Assembly: GCA_949152475.1 (NCBI GenBank) | Contig: OX424555.1 | Location: 10,496,868 to 10,560,867, forward strand | Reading direction: 5' to 3' | DNA length: 64,000 nt | Source: Terebella lapidaria | Lineage: Eukaryota > Annelida > Polychaeta > Terebellida > Terebellidae | Part shown: piece by piece, positions 49,881-61,500 of the stretch | Layout of the letters: each line of letters begins with the position of its first letter | How positions within the stretch are numbered: the first letter of the stretch is position 1 | The notes under the pieces: generated by a model | The model's database searches: none | Told to the model about the DNA's origin: nothing | The model's input: the letters and a program-made list of their open reading frames with translations, nothing else | Translations under genes and position numbers: made by a program

Positions 49881-50435
49881 TGTGCTATTACGCTATTGCT
49901 GTTGTCAATCCAGTAGAATAACCGAAGTACTTAGATGCTCGGATTGTCGATATAAAAACATCTAAGCTGTTTTTATGACACCAGAGGACACTATCTGGTT
50001 ATTGCACAATGTGATGTGGGGTTTTATGGCCGAGGGCCAAGTCTTTGAGAAGCCTGACGAAACGTATTGTTGCTGAACAAATTGAAGTTCTTCGCAAAAT
50101 CAGACTCAGGAAATATTACGTTCAAGTTTGCGTTTATAGAATTTACCATAGCGTGCAAAGCTGCAGTTACAAACGGCTGATTTCTTTGGCGCTTCAGAAG
50201 AAATATGAATGGAATATACTTTTTTACATCATATACAATGACAACTGCGACGCAAGGAATGTACAATAGATGTATACCATAATGAGGTTATGGTAAATCA
50301 AAAGTCATGCGATAGAGGTAATACATATGCATGGCAATTAATGCATAATTTTATTATGTTCGGTTATACTTGTCAAAGTACACGCTTCACTTGATACAGA
50401 GCCTGGCAGTCAATCTCCTCGACTGGAAGGCTCTG
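49881..50435. other. Unassigned stretch with an 80-codon open frame
   Basis: A minus-strand frame (50,024-50,266) ends FRQASQRLGPRP and then stops. A plus-strand frame overlaps it. The minus frame has protein-like composition and shares the LGPRP string with the exon at 52,331, but this may be chance. I do not call a gene. Confidence 0.3.
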
Positions 50436-50439
50436 TGAT

Positions 50440-51055
50440 GGTTTGAATGACAATGATTTGTTGTTTTTCAAGTTTCGGCCATTTTGTAGAGTTTGGGCAT
50501 ATGTACTCATTTCTGGACGAAACTCTCTCGTGGTTCATTCCACGGCGAGTTACCAGCGAAAACTTAACACTATTTGGCAGGCCTGGGATGATCGAAGGAA
50601 AGAGAGGAGGGGTCGTAACTTTTCCGTGCCAGTCATTCAACACTGTGGACACTTGACTGGCCAGCACATTATCCTTGGATAAAATGACTGATGCGATACA
50701 GTTGGCACTGGCTTGGAATGCATCATGGTTCCTGAGCACACGCCTCTCCATAGGTATGTTTGCCAGGTTTTATAGATGTCTCTGTTACCCAGTTTGCTTT
50801 ATTGAAGCGCCGCTTGATTGATCTGAATGGACACCGTGTAATAACGGGATGCACTAATAGCGGTAATAACACTTGAGCCGTCAGATGCTTGTGACTGACT
50901 GCACGAGTGGTTCGGAACATGCTGATTCTGGGAGAAGTGGGATCGCCTGGGTGCGACCGGCATGGACGGAGGCAGGTGGCGTGGGGTACTTGTCTCAGAG
51001 AGTTCATGAGGCAATGTCATCGAATTCACATTTACCTGTGTATATCAGGTGTAAA
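50440..51055. repeat. Isolated fragment of the palindromic family interior
   Basis: The stretch 50,530-51,050 matches 33,930-34,340 in the same orientation but is much more diverged. It is an old copy outside E1-E4. Confidence 0.6.
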
Positions 51056-51782
51056 CGGCATGGCATGGCGACTTTCAATTTGACCTCAGACCTTCAATAA
51101 CCGTGAAAGGTCAAAATGGCCTTTAAGTCGAAAAACGAAGATTTTGGGGCTTTGGTAGCCATTTTCATGAAATCTATTCCGTAACTTTTTTCTGAAATTG
51201 ATTAATAAGACTTCCCATTATGTTCCCCTGTGAGATGTGTTTCGTTATTCTTGAACCGTCAGTCTGCATGTGGCCATCGCTATATTATGTGAAGTCACAT
51301 AATATAGCGATTTCATTGGTGACCTTGAGTGAAACGGAAATTTTGAAACAATAAAAAAAATTGTGGCTGAACACTATAAATGTCTCCGATAACCTTTCTT
51401 CGCCCTTGGGCTAATTTTAATAATAAAAATGTGGACAATCAAACACATGGAAACGTCACTTGATTCATTTAATTCTGGACGAGTATTTATTAGAGTCCCG
51501 CAATAATGCTTCTATTGATCATCAGACTGAGGATGGATATATTGAACAGTGATATGAAGACTAGATCTATAAAGAAACATATTGCAGTTTCATTATACCA
51601 TTTCACAATAAATATGAAATTTATTTTTTTATGTAGGACTGAAAAACGTAATATCATCAGCACATATCACTCAGTTCTGACATAAATATTTAGGCCTCCG
51701 TGAAGATACCTCTACACAACGATAGCGATATATATCATGATTTCATTTTCTAGTTCAATAACACAAATCGCTGCCAAGTAAT
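51056..51782. other. Noncoding stretch with a perfect 36-bp hairpin
   Basis: No gene is seen. The notable item is the palindrome at 51,276-51,311 (17-bp arms atcgctatattatgtga, 2-nt loop). Confidence 0.5.
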
Positions 51783-52331
51783 TCATACAATGGGCATGTT
51801 TTGTAATGGAGCTGCACTCTTGACGGCTCTCTCCACGATGGGTGCCACATATCTCGCCTGGGCGGAGTGGGTGGCTGCTCTGGAGAGCGGCATGGTGCTG
51901 GTCCCCAGTCGGCTGCCTGTCCGGAAGCTGTCTTGGCCAAGGAATGCCGGAGAGCTGCTGTGGTACATGTACTGTGCCGAGCGCCGTGCAGGGATGGACG
52001 GCAGGTGATAGTCCGCACTGCTCAGTCTACTGGACAGAGACTCGCTCGGGAGATCGTCTGGGGACGGAGTGGGTCGAGGGGCGGGGACTACGGGAGTGGG
52101 CGGCGCCTGAACACTTGGAGGTCTCGACTGATTGGCTTCAGGTAGGGACACGTGATGGACAGGTGTTGCAACATGGGATCGGCGTGGGCTCTGAGTCGAC
52201 CAATAGCGAGCGCCCGGGAACTCAAAGTTCCAGGGTCTGTGTCGCCGGCCGCGGAATGCGCTGGCCTTGTCCGAATCCTCTGACACCCAGTCCGGATAGA
52301 TAATGAAGTCACTGGGTCGGGGGCCGAGTTG
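51783..52331 (-). CDS. Terminal exon of an unknown gene (S/P/R-rich C-terminus)
   Basis: An open frame of 182 codons plus a TGA stop (51,783-51,785), clearly more GC-rich than its surroundings. It can begin at 52,331 right after a ..ttcacag acceptor-like sequence. The protein begins QLGPRPSDFIIYPDWVSEDSD and continues with an arginine-rich piece (RGRRHRPWNFEFPGARYW). A long S/P/R-rich disordered tail follows, ending in a hydrophobic MPIV. No transmembrane segment or known domain is seen. The composition fits a cytoplasmic tail or scaffold protein, but I do not recognise the family. Upstream exons were not identified with confidence. Alternatively it may be a pseudogene fragment. Confidence 0.5.
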   Translation of the reverse strand, partial: QLGPRPSDFIIYPDWVSEDSDKASAFRGRRHRPWNFEFPGARYWSTQSPRRSHVATPVHHVSLPEANQSRPPSVQAPPTPVVPAPRPTPSPDDLPSESLSSRLSSADYHLPSIPARRSAQYMYHSSSPAFLGQDSFRTGSRLGTSTMPLSRAATHSAQARYVAPIVERAVKSAAPLQNMPIV

Positions 52332-54116
52332 CTGTGAATGTGTACATAATATTATCCATTTAATCGCATTGCAATATTAAAGGCCATCTAAAATTACCGT
52401 CCATGAGGCACGACAAGACTGTGACCACAAATATAAGTGAAATTACACTACTCGCCAATCAATGAATGATAATTTTTTGTTTGCATGCAGAGATAATACT
52501 AATAAACACGATAAAACAATGGATTAATTCAAGGCGCAAAAATAGAGGATTTCTGATGATAGTCAGGCAGATATATTTGTTAGCGAGAAGATAGTACACA
52601 AATGCACGAATACATAAAATTGTATATACCGCATAATTCTTCCTGACATGCGGGAAATGTTGTTCCTTTGGTCGTTTGAATTCTAGCGATTTCCTGTCAA
52701 TGAAGTCAAAGAGCTATTTATAGATACGTATCGATCGTTATATTTATATGGGATTTTTTTTTCAGTATATAAACCTACACATATAATATTATTTGTAGTA
52801 AATTGGATTAAACTGAAAAGTCGTTATGACGACATGTCTTTCCTATAGTATCATATAAACATGAATTACTGTACAGGTTACGGTACCTACCAAACATTAA
52901 ACTGTTCCAGTGGACCCTTATCCAATGACTTTAGTGACGTCATGATCGATCCAGATCTCGCCCAGTATGTCCAGGTGCTCTCTATACATGTATTCAAATA
53001 TCCTCGATGTTCTTGTCAAAGGTGTGGATGACTTGTGCAAAAAAACATTCAGTATGCGTTGGCGTATACAGAACTGGGTAACCAAGCACCGAATGTAACT
53101 GTATAATTGCATGAGATTAGGGTATCGCCCCGGTGGGTGAATTCAGCGGTGTCCGACTCCAGTAATCAGTTGAAAGAGGATTTTGTCGAAGAGGATTGTG
53201 TAAAACACACACACCGTGTAACATAGCAATATAACAGATATGTATTGGGCCATGAAATATGTATTCGATATAATCACAGACGAATATAAAGCTCATTAAT
53301 ACAAAGATGATTACACATGTATGCTGTAAAAGTGTATAAATATTCTCCGATTAATATCTGCACAGTACGAATATGTTGTATATATTTTGTTACGATTATC
53401 CTGCAATTATACTGTTATGTTGTTGAATAATGATATGTTATTCCAAATCAATTATTACGTTTGTGAGGGGAATTTGAAATATATGTAATTTGATATATTG
53501 TACTTCTAAATTCATGACAATATCTGCGTACTGTTATTATAAGTATCTTTGACACTGCAAAAGCCCATTTTATCGCCATCTAATCTAAACACCAGAAACC
53601 AGCTACACTGGATGTCCATGTCGTACTAATGAAAACACCATGGGGAAATGTGGATTTTATCTCATCTTTTTCATCACTCTGTCCCATATCATCTCTCTCT
53701 TTCATGTATTTTATATCTAACAAAATCCCGAACATAGCAAACCAGATGTGACCGGGATAGGAGTCTGCTCATGAAGCAAACATCTTCCACGTGCTATATC
53801 CTGCGTGCTTTTTTATTATCATGTGGTGGAAACTGTCACAAATTATTTATATCTATTATCACTTATATAAAAAAAATATACCAAAGGATGTAAAGGAAAG
53901 GTAAATTATCTACTGTCATATAAAAATATCCTGAAGCACGACGTCGATAAGAGATGTATTGTCATAATGATGTCCTCCACCGCCAGGAGATGAACCAAAA
54001 CTTGGCTATTCCTAGGACCCATATGGGCGAGACCGGTGACGTCAACCAGGCGCAATAGGATATAGAAAACCATAGAAAACATCCAGCGAAACGTCACTTC
54101 GACAAGAAACACTTGG
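52332..54116. other. AT-rich noncoding or intronic stretch
   Basis: The stretch 53,540-53,830 matches 20,118-20,310 plus 21,120-21,225, so it is a family repeat. The rest shows no counterpart and no convincing exon. A minus-strand open piece at about 52,920-53,050 was considered and not called. Confidence 0.45.
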
Positions 54117-54300
54117 GATCAGCAATGTCTGGATGGCTTCAGAATTAAAGCAGTGGTGAAAGAGACAAAAAACATTTGAGGTCAGCAATGTCTGGATGGC
54201 TTCAGAGTCAAAGCAATGGGGAAAGAGTCAAGAAACATACAGGGTCGGAGATGTTTGGATGGCTTCAGGATCAAGTGGTGAAAGAGATAAGAAACAATTA
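54117..54300. repeat. Tandem repeat of about 60-65 bp, three units
   Basis: The units start with the (g)gtcagcaatgtctggatggc variant at about 54,117, 54,181 and 54,241 and end in aagaaaca-like strings. They are moderately diverged. Confidence 0.75.
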
Positions 54301-55714
54301 GCACCAGCAAAATATGTATAAAAAGTGCCTTGGACCTGCTATGTCCAGCTTTTTGAGACTGAACTGGAAGTCTCACTTCGGGTACAACAAACGACAACAA
54401 AAAGCTTTATTGCTGTAATTTACTGCTCCAAATAATGAACAACACATTCGTGCAAGTGAAGTTTTGAACCAGACGTTGAGACTTAGTATTGATACTTGAG
54501 ACTTTTTATTTTAAAGTTATTATTATTTTGGAAAGTCTTTCCATAAGCATCAACTTCTACTTTCTCCTTTTCCAACATTTGTACTGCATTTTGCAAGTTT
54601 TTTGTGAATGTATTGATAATATTATTATTATCCGTTCAGTTGTTAATATGATATTAGCTATACATATTATAAATTTTCTCTATTTTACCACATATTCACA
54701 TATAGTCGATATTAACAATACTTAAGTAAATAAGGCGAAAATATTGCACTAAGATGTGGAGTTATACGGAAATTTTTGTCTCATTTCTCATTTCACATAT
54801 CGGAGAGATTTTCGCAGTATCTGAAACAGCAGCGTTCAATACAAATTTGACATTTACAATAAAATGTCAACTTACAATCCGTAACATGTTTTCTAGTCCA
54901 CAACTCAGAGCGAACAAACTCGCATACTACTTCCATATTTGTTTATAATTTACATCAATCATCCTATGGTGATCGATATATTTGTCAACCCAGTTGATTA
55001 GGAATCAGTCCTAGAGCTTTAAAGATTACTGGAGAAATATATACAGTGTTAAGGCAAATTTTTGTTCACACTAATATAATAGTACTCCGTTTTGACATTT
55101 CAAGATCATCAAATTCAAGGACACCACTGGCACCATTGGCAGGCATGACTTTCCATTTGATTGTCTGTGCCAATATTTAAGATATGTCTTGAAGCATACT
55201 ATGAGTACTGATACATGTAACTCCTAGAATTTATAAGTTATGAAAAAATATTATTGGTGCTGGCTGCAAATGATGCATGATGTAGTGAGGATAGCGACCC
55301 ATCAGAACAATAAAACGACTGCCACACCCAGACTAGCAATTCAACGAAGCATACACATTTATAAGGTACGTATCCAAGTGAAGCCCTATGCAAGATTTTG
55401 GAATAAAACATTGTGATAGATTTCGCGAAAAAATGGTCGCCATGAATGAAAACGCATGAATCGAGAAATTAAGAAACTCCTTCCTCTTCAATTATTTGGT
55501 TTTTATATGAGCAATATTTATTGGATTGACCGACAGGGTAAACCATATGCAAAAATCTCTCCAAGAAGATATTTGGTTGCAGTTTGTTAAAACGTTCAGA
55601 CAGGCTCGGCGGTAGGCTAAATTTCAGAATGAAACTGTTCAAGACAGACGGACGCAACGCCACGCAGATAGGGGATCAAACCACAGGTCTCAATAACAGG
55701 CTTATCTTCCAAAC
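54301..55714. other. 5' flank of the glycosyltransferase gene
   Basis: AT-rich sequence with no convincing exon. The 55,240-55,690 part contains imperfect repeat-like sequence ending gacggacgcaacgccacgca. I see no clear TATA box. Transcription start and any 5' noncoding exon cannot be placed by eye. Confidence 0.4.
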
Positions 55715-57439
55715 ATGGCAGCAGTAACAAGAATCTATGTTGCATTATGTTTCTTGGCTATTTACGGTACTCTATATATCCTGGTATCTCACGTACATCG
55801 ATTCACCAATTATATTCACATGAATACTTTTATGTCCTCACAAGGAATATCGGAAACTGAAAATCAAATATTGTCTAAAGAAATCAACAGATATAAAGGT
55901 ACAGAAATAGCTGAATCAAATGGTAAAACCGAAAAATCAAGGACGCTGATGATAGGTTCAAATAGCAATAGGAGCTCATCTACCGGCAAACCAAGCGAAA
56001 CTGAATCGTTTTTTAACTCAACGAAAACAGACGATAGTAAACCAAGCACACCTTCCCGAAGCCAGAGTTCACACCGTGACACAGTATCAAAGCCCGTCAA
56101 AGCCCGTCAGACTACCACTTTGCCAGGTAATGCCGCTGGGATTATGACAGGAGGTTCAGAGTCTATCGCTGATGTGAGTAAGCGGACGGCTTCGACCGAA
56201 AAGGACATCGTTGTCGCTCTGATCGGCTCCGGTGTCCACGACGTATACATGAACTTCTACTATAGCTCCATCCTGAAGCATAATATTACAAACGTGTTGT
56301 TTGTGGCCACAGATGAGGAGACTTGTCCACACGTGGAGGCTGGGATCCCTTCAGGAGCGACAGTTGCTTGCGTCGTGGCCTACACAGACAGCACCTCCCA
56401 CCGTCAGTCGATCTTTGGCTCCAAGGACTTCAACAGGAAGTGTCAGAAGAGGGCCAGCATTGTCCAAGACATACTCAGACTGGGTTACTCTGTTCTCTCT
56501 TCAGATATTGACATCGTCTACTTGAAGAACCCGCTGCCAGAGTTGCGCAAACTCTGTCCGGAGAAAAGCTGTGACGTGGCCATTCAGTGGAACGCCAACA
56601 ACGAACACAATGGCGGCTTTCTCTACGCCCGACCGCACAAAGCCACACTGGATATGTATGATCGACTGCTGGAACATGGAAGACAATATGGCTCCGATGA
56701 CCAGAAATCACTGAATTATGCTTTACATGATGATAACACAACGAGGGTGGTCACAATGGACGAGAAACGATTTCCTGTGGGTCGTAATTTTTTCATCAAC
56801 GTGCGAGAATGTCCCCCACGAGAACGTGTTGACGAGGCGGTGGTGGTCCACAACAACTGGCTGGTGTCTCCAGTCGACAAGGTGAACAGACTGAGGGACT
56901 GCCGTCTTTGGGATTATGATGGAGCTGACAAGTACTATTCTTCTGCGAGTAGGAAATATCTTATCTACAACAATAGTACCGTACCGAAAGACAATAAACT
57001 CGTATCAGTGCTGAACGGAATAACCATTTCAACAATACTGGGCAGAACCTTCATTCTGCCAATGTCTCAGAGGCTCAAATTTTACCATGCACTGGTAAAC
57101 CGCCGAGTTGATGGTAAGAAGTATGATCATTACAGTGACTATAGCGGCATCTATCGAGAGCCGGTGTTCCTGTCACATCCATTGGTTCCGGAGTCAGTAA
57201 AGAAGTCTCGATCCCCAACTTACTGTTTATCAAACAGCAACAATTCCACTGACTGTCCCGGACTCACTCTCCCGGATACCGATCTAACTGAACAGCACAT
57301 CAAGAAAGTTCTCGGAAATGTCAAGGAATCCGTTTTAGTCATGAAGCCCCATACCACAATATTGACAAAAATCAACTACACGAAGATTCTGGGTCAAAAG
57401 GCTCATCTTTTTGATGAAGAAATTAATCGAAGGATGTAA
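55715..57439 (+). CDS. Type II membrane nucleotide-diphospho-sugar transferase
   Basis: An intronless frame of 574 residues. Residues 1-6 are cytoplasmic, 7-25 form a signal-anchor helix (IYVALCFLAIYGTLYILV), and 40-160 are an S/T-rich stem with possible O- and N-glycosylation sites. Residues about 164-400 are the catalytic domain, of the Nucleotid_trans (GT77-like) type. It starts DIVVALIGSG and carries the nucleotide-sugar and metal-binding SDIDIVYL (263-270, DxD at 264-266), NGGFLYARP (299-307) and HNNW (379-382). A second conserved part begins at RKYLIYNN (413-420), with a GRTFILP segment (443-449). It probably transfers a sugar to a secreted or membrane glycan in the Golgi; donor and acceptor are unknown. 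Met1 is favoured because the anchor follows directly. Its last 51 codons lie in the tandem array that follows. Confidence 0.85.
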   Translation: MAAVTRIYVALCFLAIYGTLYILVSHVHRFTNYIHMNTFMSSQGISETENQILSKEINRYKGTEIAESNGKTEKSRTLMIGSNSNRSSSTGKPSETESFFNSTKTDDSKPSTPSRSQSSHRDTVSKPVKARQTTTLPGNAAGIMTGGSESIADVSKRTASTEKDIVVALIGSGVHDVYMNFYYSSILKHNITNVLFVATDEETCPHVEAGIPSGATVACVVAYTDSTSHRQSIFGSKDFNRKCQKRASIVQDILRLGYSVLSSDIDIVYLKNPLPELRKLCPEKSCDVAIQWNANNEHNGGFLYARPHKATLDMYDRLLEHGRQYGSDDQKSLNYALHDDNTTRVVTMDEKRFPVGRNFFINVRECPPRERVDEAVVVHNNWLVSPVDKVNRLRDCRLWDYDGADKYYSSASRKYLIYNNSTVPKDNKLVSVLNGITISTILGRTFILPMSQRLKFYHALVNRRVDGKKYDHYSDYSGIYREPVFLSHPLVPESVKKSRSPTYCLSNSNNSTDCPGLTLPDTDLTEQHIKKVLGNVKESVLVMKPHTTILTKINYTKILGQKAHLFDEEINRRM

Positions 57440-57493
57440 CGAAGGAACCGATATAGAGCGAAATGGTTAACTGTGCTGATGCTGATTAAGTCT

Positions 57494-57499
57494 AATAAA
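57494..57499 (+). terminator. Polyadenylation signal AATAAA
   Basis: AATAAA lies 55 bases after the stop codon of the glycosyltransferase gene. Because it is inside the tandem unit, it recurs at 59,260 and 61,026. Confidence 0.5.
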
Positions 57500-57660
57500 T
57501 TCCTAGAAAATGAAAACCGAATGCCTGGTGCAGATCCAACCCTGTTTAGGATAGTCCGCTCCAGACAGTGAGGGGAGGGCTCAAAGAGTCTTTTTAAAGT
57601 AAATAACTGTATCAACATAATCTAGAGCTTCAAAATCACATATTTTACAGAGTAAATGTT

Positions 57661-57863
57661 CAGCATCCTAAAACTGAAAAGAAAATAGGGGTCACCGTAT
57701 CCGTTCGCATGGAAAACACGATGCAATATGTGAATATGGACAAAACAATGCTCAAAAATGCCATAATTTATGTCATTTTAGGTAATTGTTTGTGATTTTG
57801 ATCGAATATGTAGAAGAAACGAGCACGGTGACCCCCTATTTTCTTTTCATTATTAGGATGCTG
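57661..57863. repeat. 203-bp element with about 40-bp inverted ends (MITE-like), in each unit
   Basis: The left end, from cagcatcctaaaactgaaaa to ggtcaccgt, matches the right end inverted (acggtgacccc...ggatgctg) with few changes. It recurs at 59,427-59,629 and 61,193-61,395 through the tandem duplication. No coding frame and no clear target duplication. Confidence 0.65.
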
Positions 57864-57974
57864 ATCAGTTACTATAGGTAATTTTGCAGAGATAATATTC
57901 AAGAAATGACTTTCAAATTGTGACTCTTCGTTACCTTATTGCTACTAAGGTTTGACGATTGATTTGACTTGCAG

Positions 57975-58530
57975 AGACCATTTATAAAAAATTTAGCCCC
58001 CAGGCCCCTCCGAAAAATCCCGGCATTTTTTTCTAGAGAGCGAAATCCAAGATGGCTGCCGACGCGATCGGGCAAAATTTAACTTTTGAACCAGAGCACC
58101 TACACACAAGTGTAAATATACTTTTTCAGGTTAATTTGACACGGGGATTCTAATTATGATGTTATTTTTACGTTTTGACATCATTTTGACCCATAAATCC
58201 AATATGGCTGCCCTCAAACGATGAAAAATACGACTTTTGCTAACGAAACAAACGATTTCCATTTATATTATTATAAACCACTTGAATGGCCGTAATTTGA
58301 CTTAAAGGACCCATTATATGAATAAAAATTAACCCTAGGCCCATCTGAAATGTCTCAGCACTTGTTTCTAGAGATCAAAATCCAAAATGGCTGCCAGCAC
58401 AGTCCCGGAAAAAAATCAATCAGCATTTACGCAGATGTGTAAATATATTTTTCAGGTCAATTCATAATGAGGAATCAGACTATGACATTATTTTCACATT
58501 TTGACAACATATTTTTTATCCATAAAATAC
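57975..58530. repeat. Diverged internal duplication with ATGGCTGCC motifs
   Basis: The stretches 57,975-58,215 and 58,300-58,530 are alike: acc/gacc-catt, tttctagaga, atccaagatggctgcc, agtgtaaatatact, ttcaggt. Three YY1-like strings (CCAAnATGGCTGCC) lie at 58,047-58,060, 58,199-58,212 and 58,382-58,395. The pattern repeats in units two and three. Confidence 0.55.
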
Positions 58531-61500
58531 AGTTGAGGGCTAGTTGATGGAAAATGGTATTAGCCGTAGACAATACAGTGTAGGTCTATGTATTAGCACA
58601 GTGGGTGCATATTGTTTTGCCCAAATCAGCACGGTCAGCAGCAGAGTGGAATGTACATGTAGGCTCAGATATTTCTCAGAAGTGGTTGGATCTTGCATGT
58701 CATTTTCAGTCTAACTATTGACATAAAAACGCATTTGGATGAATGTTACCCTGGTTACTCTTTGTGGTAACCAAGTACTATATCCTTGTGACGTTTTATG
58801 CACATGATTGAGGAGTCTTTGCTTCATTCTGTGATCAATGGTCATGGTGAAAACATGCGTTTCGAATGTTGAAAATATGCCTTGAATTATGAATTTTTTA
58901 TTGTTTTGATTGAAAGCTTGTACATGTAGTACACTAACGTACATTGAACTTCTGATTTGTTTGAAGCACATACGAACAGTGTTTGTGAATATCCAGTTTG
59001 TTCGTTTTTGGGCTCTGATATCTCGGTCTACAGCTTCAGCTCTCAGCATCTAACTGAACAGCACATCAAGAAAGTTCTCGGAAATGTCAAGGAATCCGTT
59101 TTAGTCATGAAGCCCCATACCACAATATTGACAAAAATCAACTACACGAAGATTCTGGGTCAAAAGGCTCATCTTTTTGATGAAGAAATTAATCGAAGGA
59201 TGTAACGAAGGAACCGATATAGAGCGAAATGGTTAACTGTGCTGATGCTGATTAAGTCTAATAAATTCCTAGAAAATGAAAACCGAATGCCTGGTGCAGA
59301 TCCAACCCTGTTTAGGATAGTCCGCTCCAGACAGTGAGGGGAGGGCTCAAAGAGTCTTTTTAAAGTAAATAACTGTATCAACATAATCTAGAGCTTCAAA
59401 ATCACATATTTTACAGAGTAAATGTTCAGCATCCTAAAACTGAAAAGAAAATAGGGGTCACCGTATCCGTTCGCATGGAAAACACGATGCAATATGTGAA
59501 TATGGACAAAACAATGCTCAAAAATGCCATAATTTATGTCATTTTAGGTAATTGTTTGTGATTTTGATCGAATATGTAGAAGAAACGAGCACGGTGACCC
59601 CCTATTTTCTTTTCATTATTAGGATGCTGATCAGTTACTATAGGTAATTTTGCAGAGATAATATTCAAGAAATGACTTTCAAATTGTGACTCTTCGTTAC
59701 CTTATTGCTACTAAGGTTTGACGATTGATTTGACTTGCAGAGACCATTTATAAAAAATTCAGCCCCCAGGCCCCTCCGAAAAATCCCGGCATTTTTTTCT
59801 AGAGAGCGAAATCCAAGATGGCTGCCGACGCGATCGGGCAAAATTTAACTTTTGAACCAGAGCACCTACACACAAGTGTAAATATACTTTTTCAGGTTAA
59901 TTTGACACGGGGATTCTAATTATGATGTTATTTTTACGTTTTGACATCATTTTGACCCATAAATCCAATATGGCTGCCCTCAAACGATGAAAAATACGAC
60001 TATTGCTAACGAAATAAACGATTTCCATTTATATTATTATAAACCACTTGAATGGCCGTAATTTGACTTAAAGGACCCATTATATGAATAAAACTTAACC
60101 CTAGGCCCATCTGAAATGTCTCAGCACTTGTTTCTAGAGATCAAAATCCAAAATGGCTGCCAGCACAGTCCCGGAAAAAAATCAATCAGCATTTACGCAG
60201 ATGTGTAAATATATTTTTCAGGTCAATTCATAATGAGGAATCAGACTATGACATTATTTTCACATTTTGACAACATATTTTTTATCCATAAAATACAGTT
60301 GAGGGCTAGTTGATGGAAAATGGTATTAGCCGTAGACAATACAGTGTAGGTCTATGTATTAGCACAGTGGGTGCATATTGTTTTGCCCAAATCAGCACGG
60401 TCAGCAGCAGAGTGGAATGTACATGTAGGCTCAGATATTTCTCAGAAGTGGTTGGATCTTGCATGTCATTTTCAGTCTAACTATTGACATGAAAACGCAT
60501 TTGGATGAATGTTACCCTGGTTACTCTTTGTGGTAACCAAGTACTATATCCTTGTGACGTTTTATGCACATGATTGAGGAGTCTTTGCTTCATTCTGTGA
60601 TCAATGGTCATGGTGAAAACATGCGTTTCGAATGTTGAAAATATGCCTTGAATTATGAATTTTTTATTGTTTTGATTGAAAGCTTGTACATGTAGTACAC
60701 TAACGTACATTGAACTTCTGATTTGTTTGAAGCACATACGAACAGTGTTTGTGAATATCCAGTTTGTTCGTTTTTGGGCTCTGATATCTCGGTCTACAGC
60801 TTCAGCTCTCAGCATCTAACTGAACAGCACATCAAGAAAGTTCTCGGAAATGTCAAGGAATCCGTTTTAGTCATGAAGCCCCATACCACAATATTGACAA
60901 AAATCAACTACACGAAGATTCTGGGTCAAAAGGCTCATCTTTTTGATGAAGAAATTAATCGAAGGATGTAACGAAGGAACCGATATAGAGCGAAATGGTT
61001 AACTGTGCTGATGCTGATTAAGTCTAATAAATTCCTAGAAAATGAAAACCGAATGCCTGGTGCAGATCCAACCCTGTTTAGGATAGTCCGCTCCAGACAG
61101 TGAGGGGAGGGCTCAAAGAGTCTTTTTAAAGTAAATAACTGTATCAACATAATCTAGAGCTTCAAAATCACATATTTTACAGAGTAAATGTTCAGCATCC
61201 TAAAACTGAAAAGAAAATAGGGGTCACCGTATCCGTTCGCATGGAAAACACGATGCAATATGTGAATATGGACAAAACAATGCTCAAAAATGCCATAATT
61301 TATGTCATTTTAGGTAATTGTTTGTGATTTTGATCGAATATGTAGAAGAAACGAGCACGGTGACCCCCTATTTTCTTTTCATTATTAGGATGCTGATCAG
61401 TTACTATAGGTAATTTTGCAGAGATAATATTCAAGAAATGACTTTCAAATTGTGACTCTTCGTTACCTTATTGCTACTAAGGTTTGACGATTGATTTGAC

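Noticed and set aside
50024..50269. Overlapping open frames on both strands
   Set aside because: Only about 80 codons each, with no domain. The shared LGPRP string alone is not enough to call a gene.
52918..53112. Possible upstream exon of the 51,783-52,331 gene (minus strand)
   Set aside because: Protein-like composition, but it ends in a stop without a usable donor, and a phase change would be needed. Not supported enough.
58957..59205. 82-codon genes in tandem units two and three
   Set aside because: They are chance fusions of 3' flank with the duplicated 51-codon tail of the glycosyltransferase. No anchor, no DxD and no catalytic domain.
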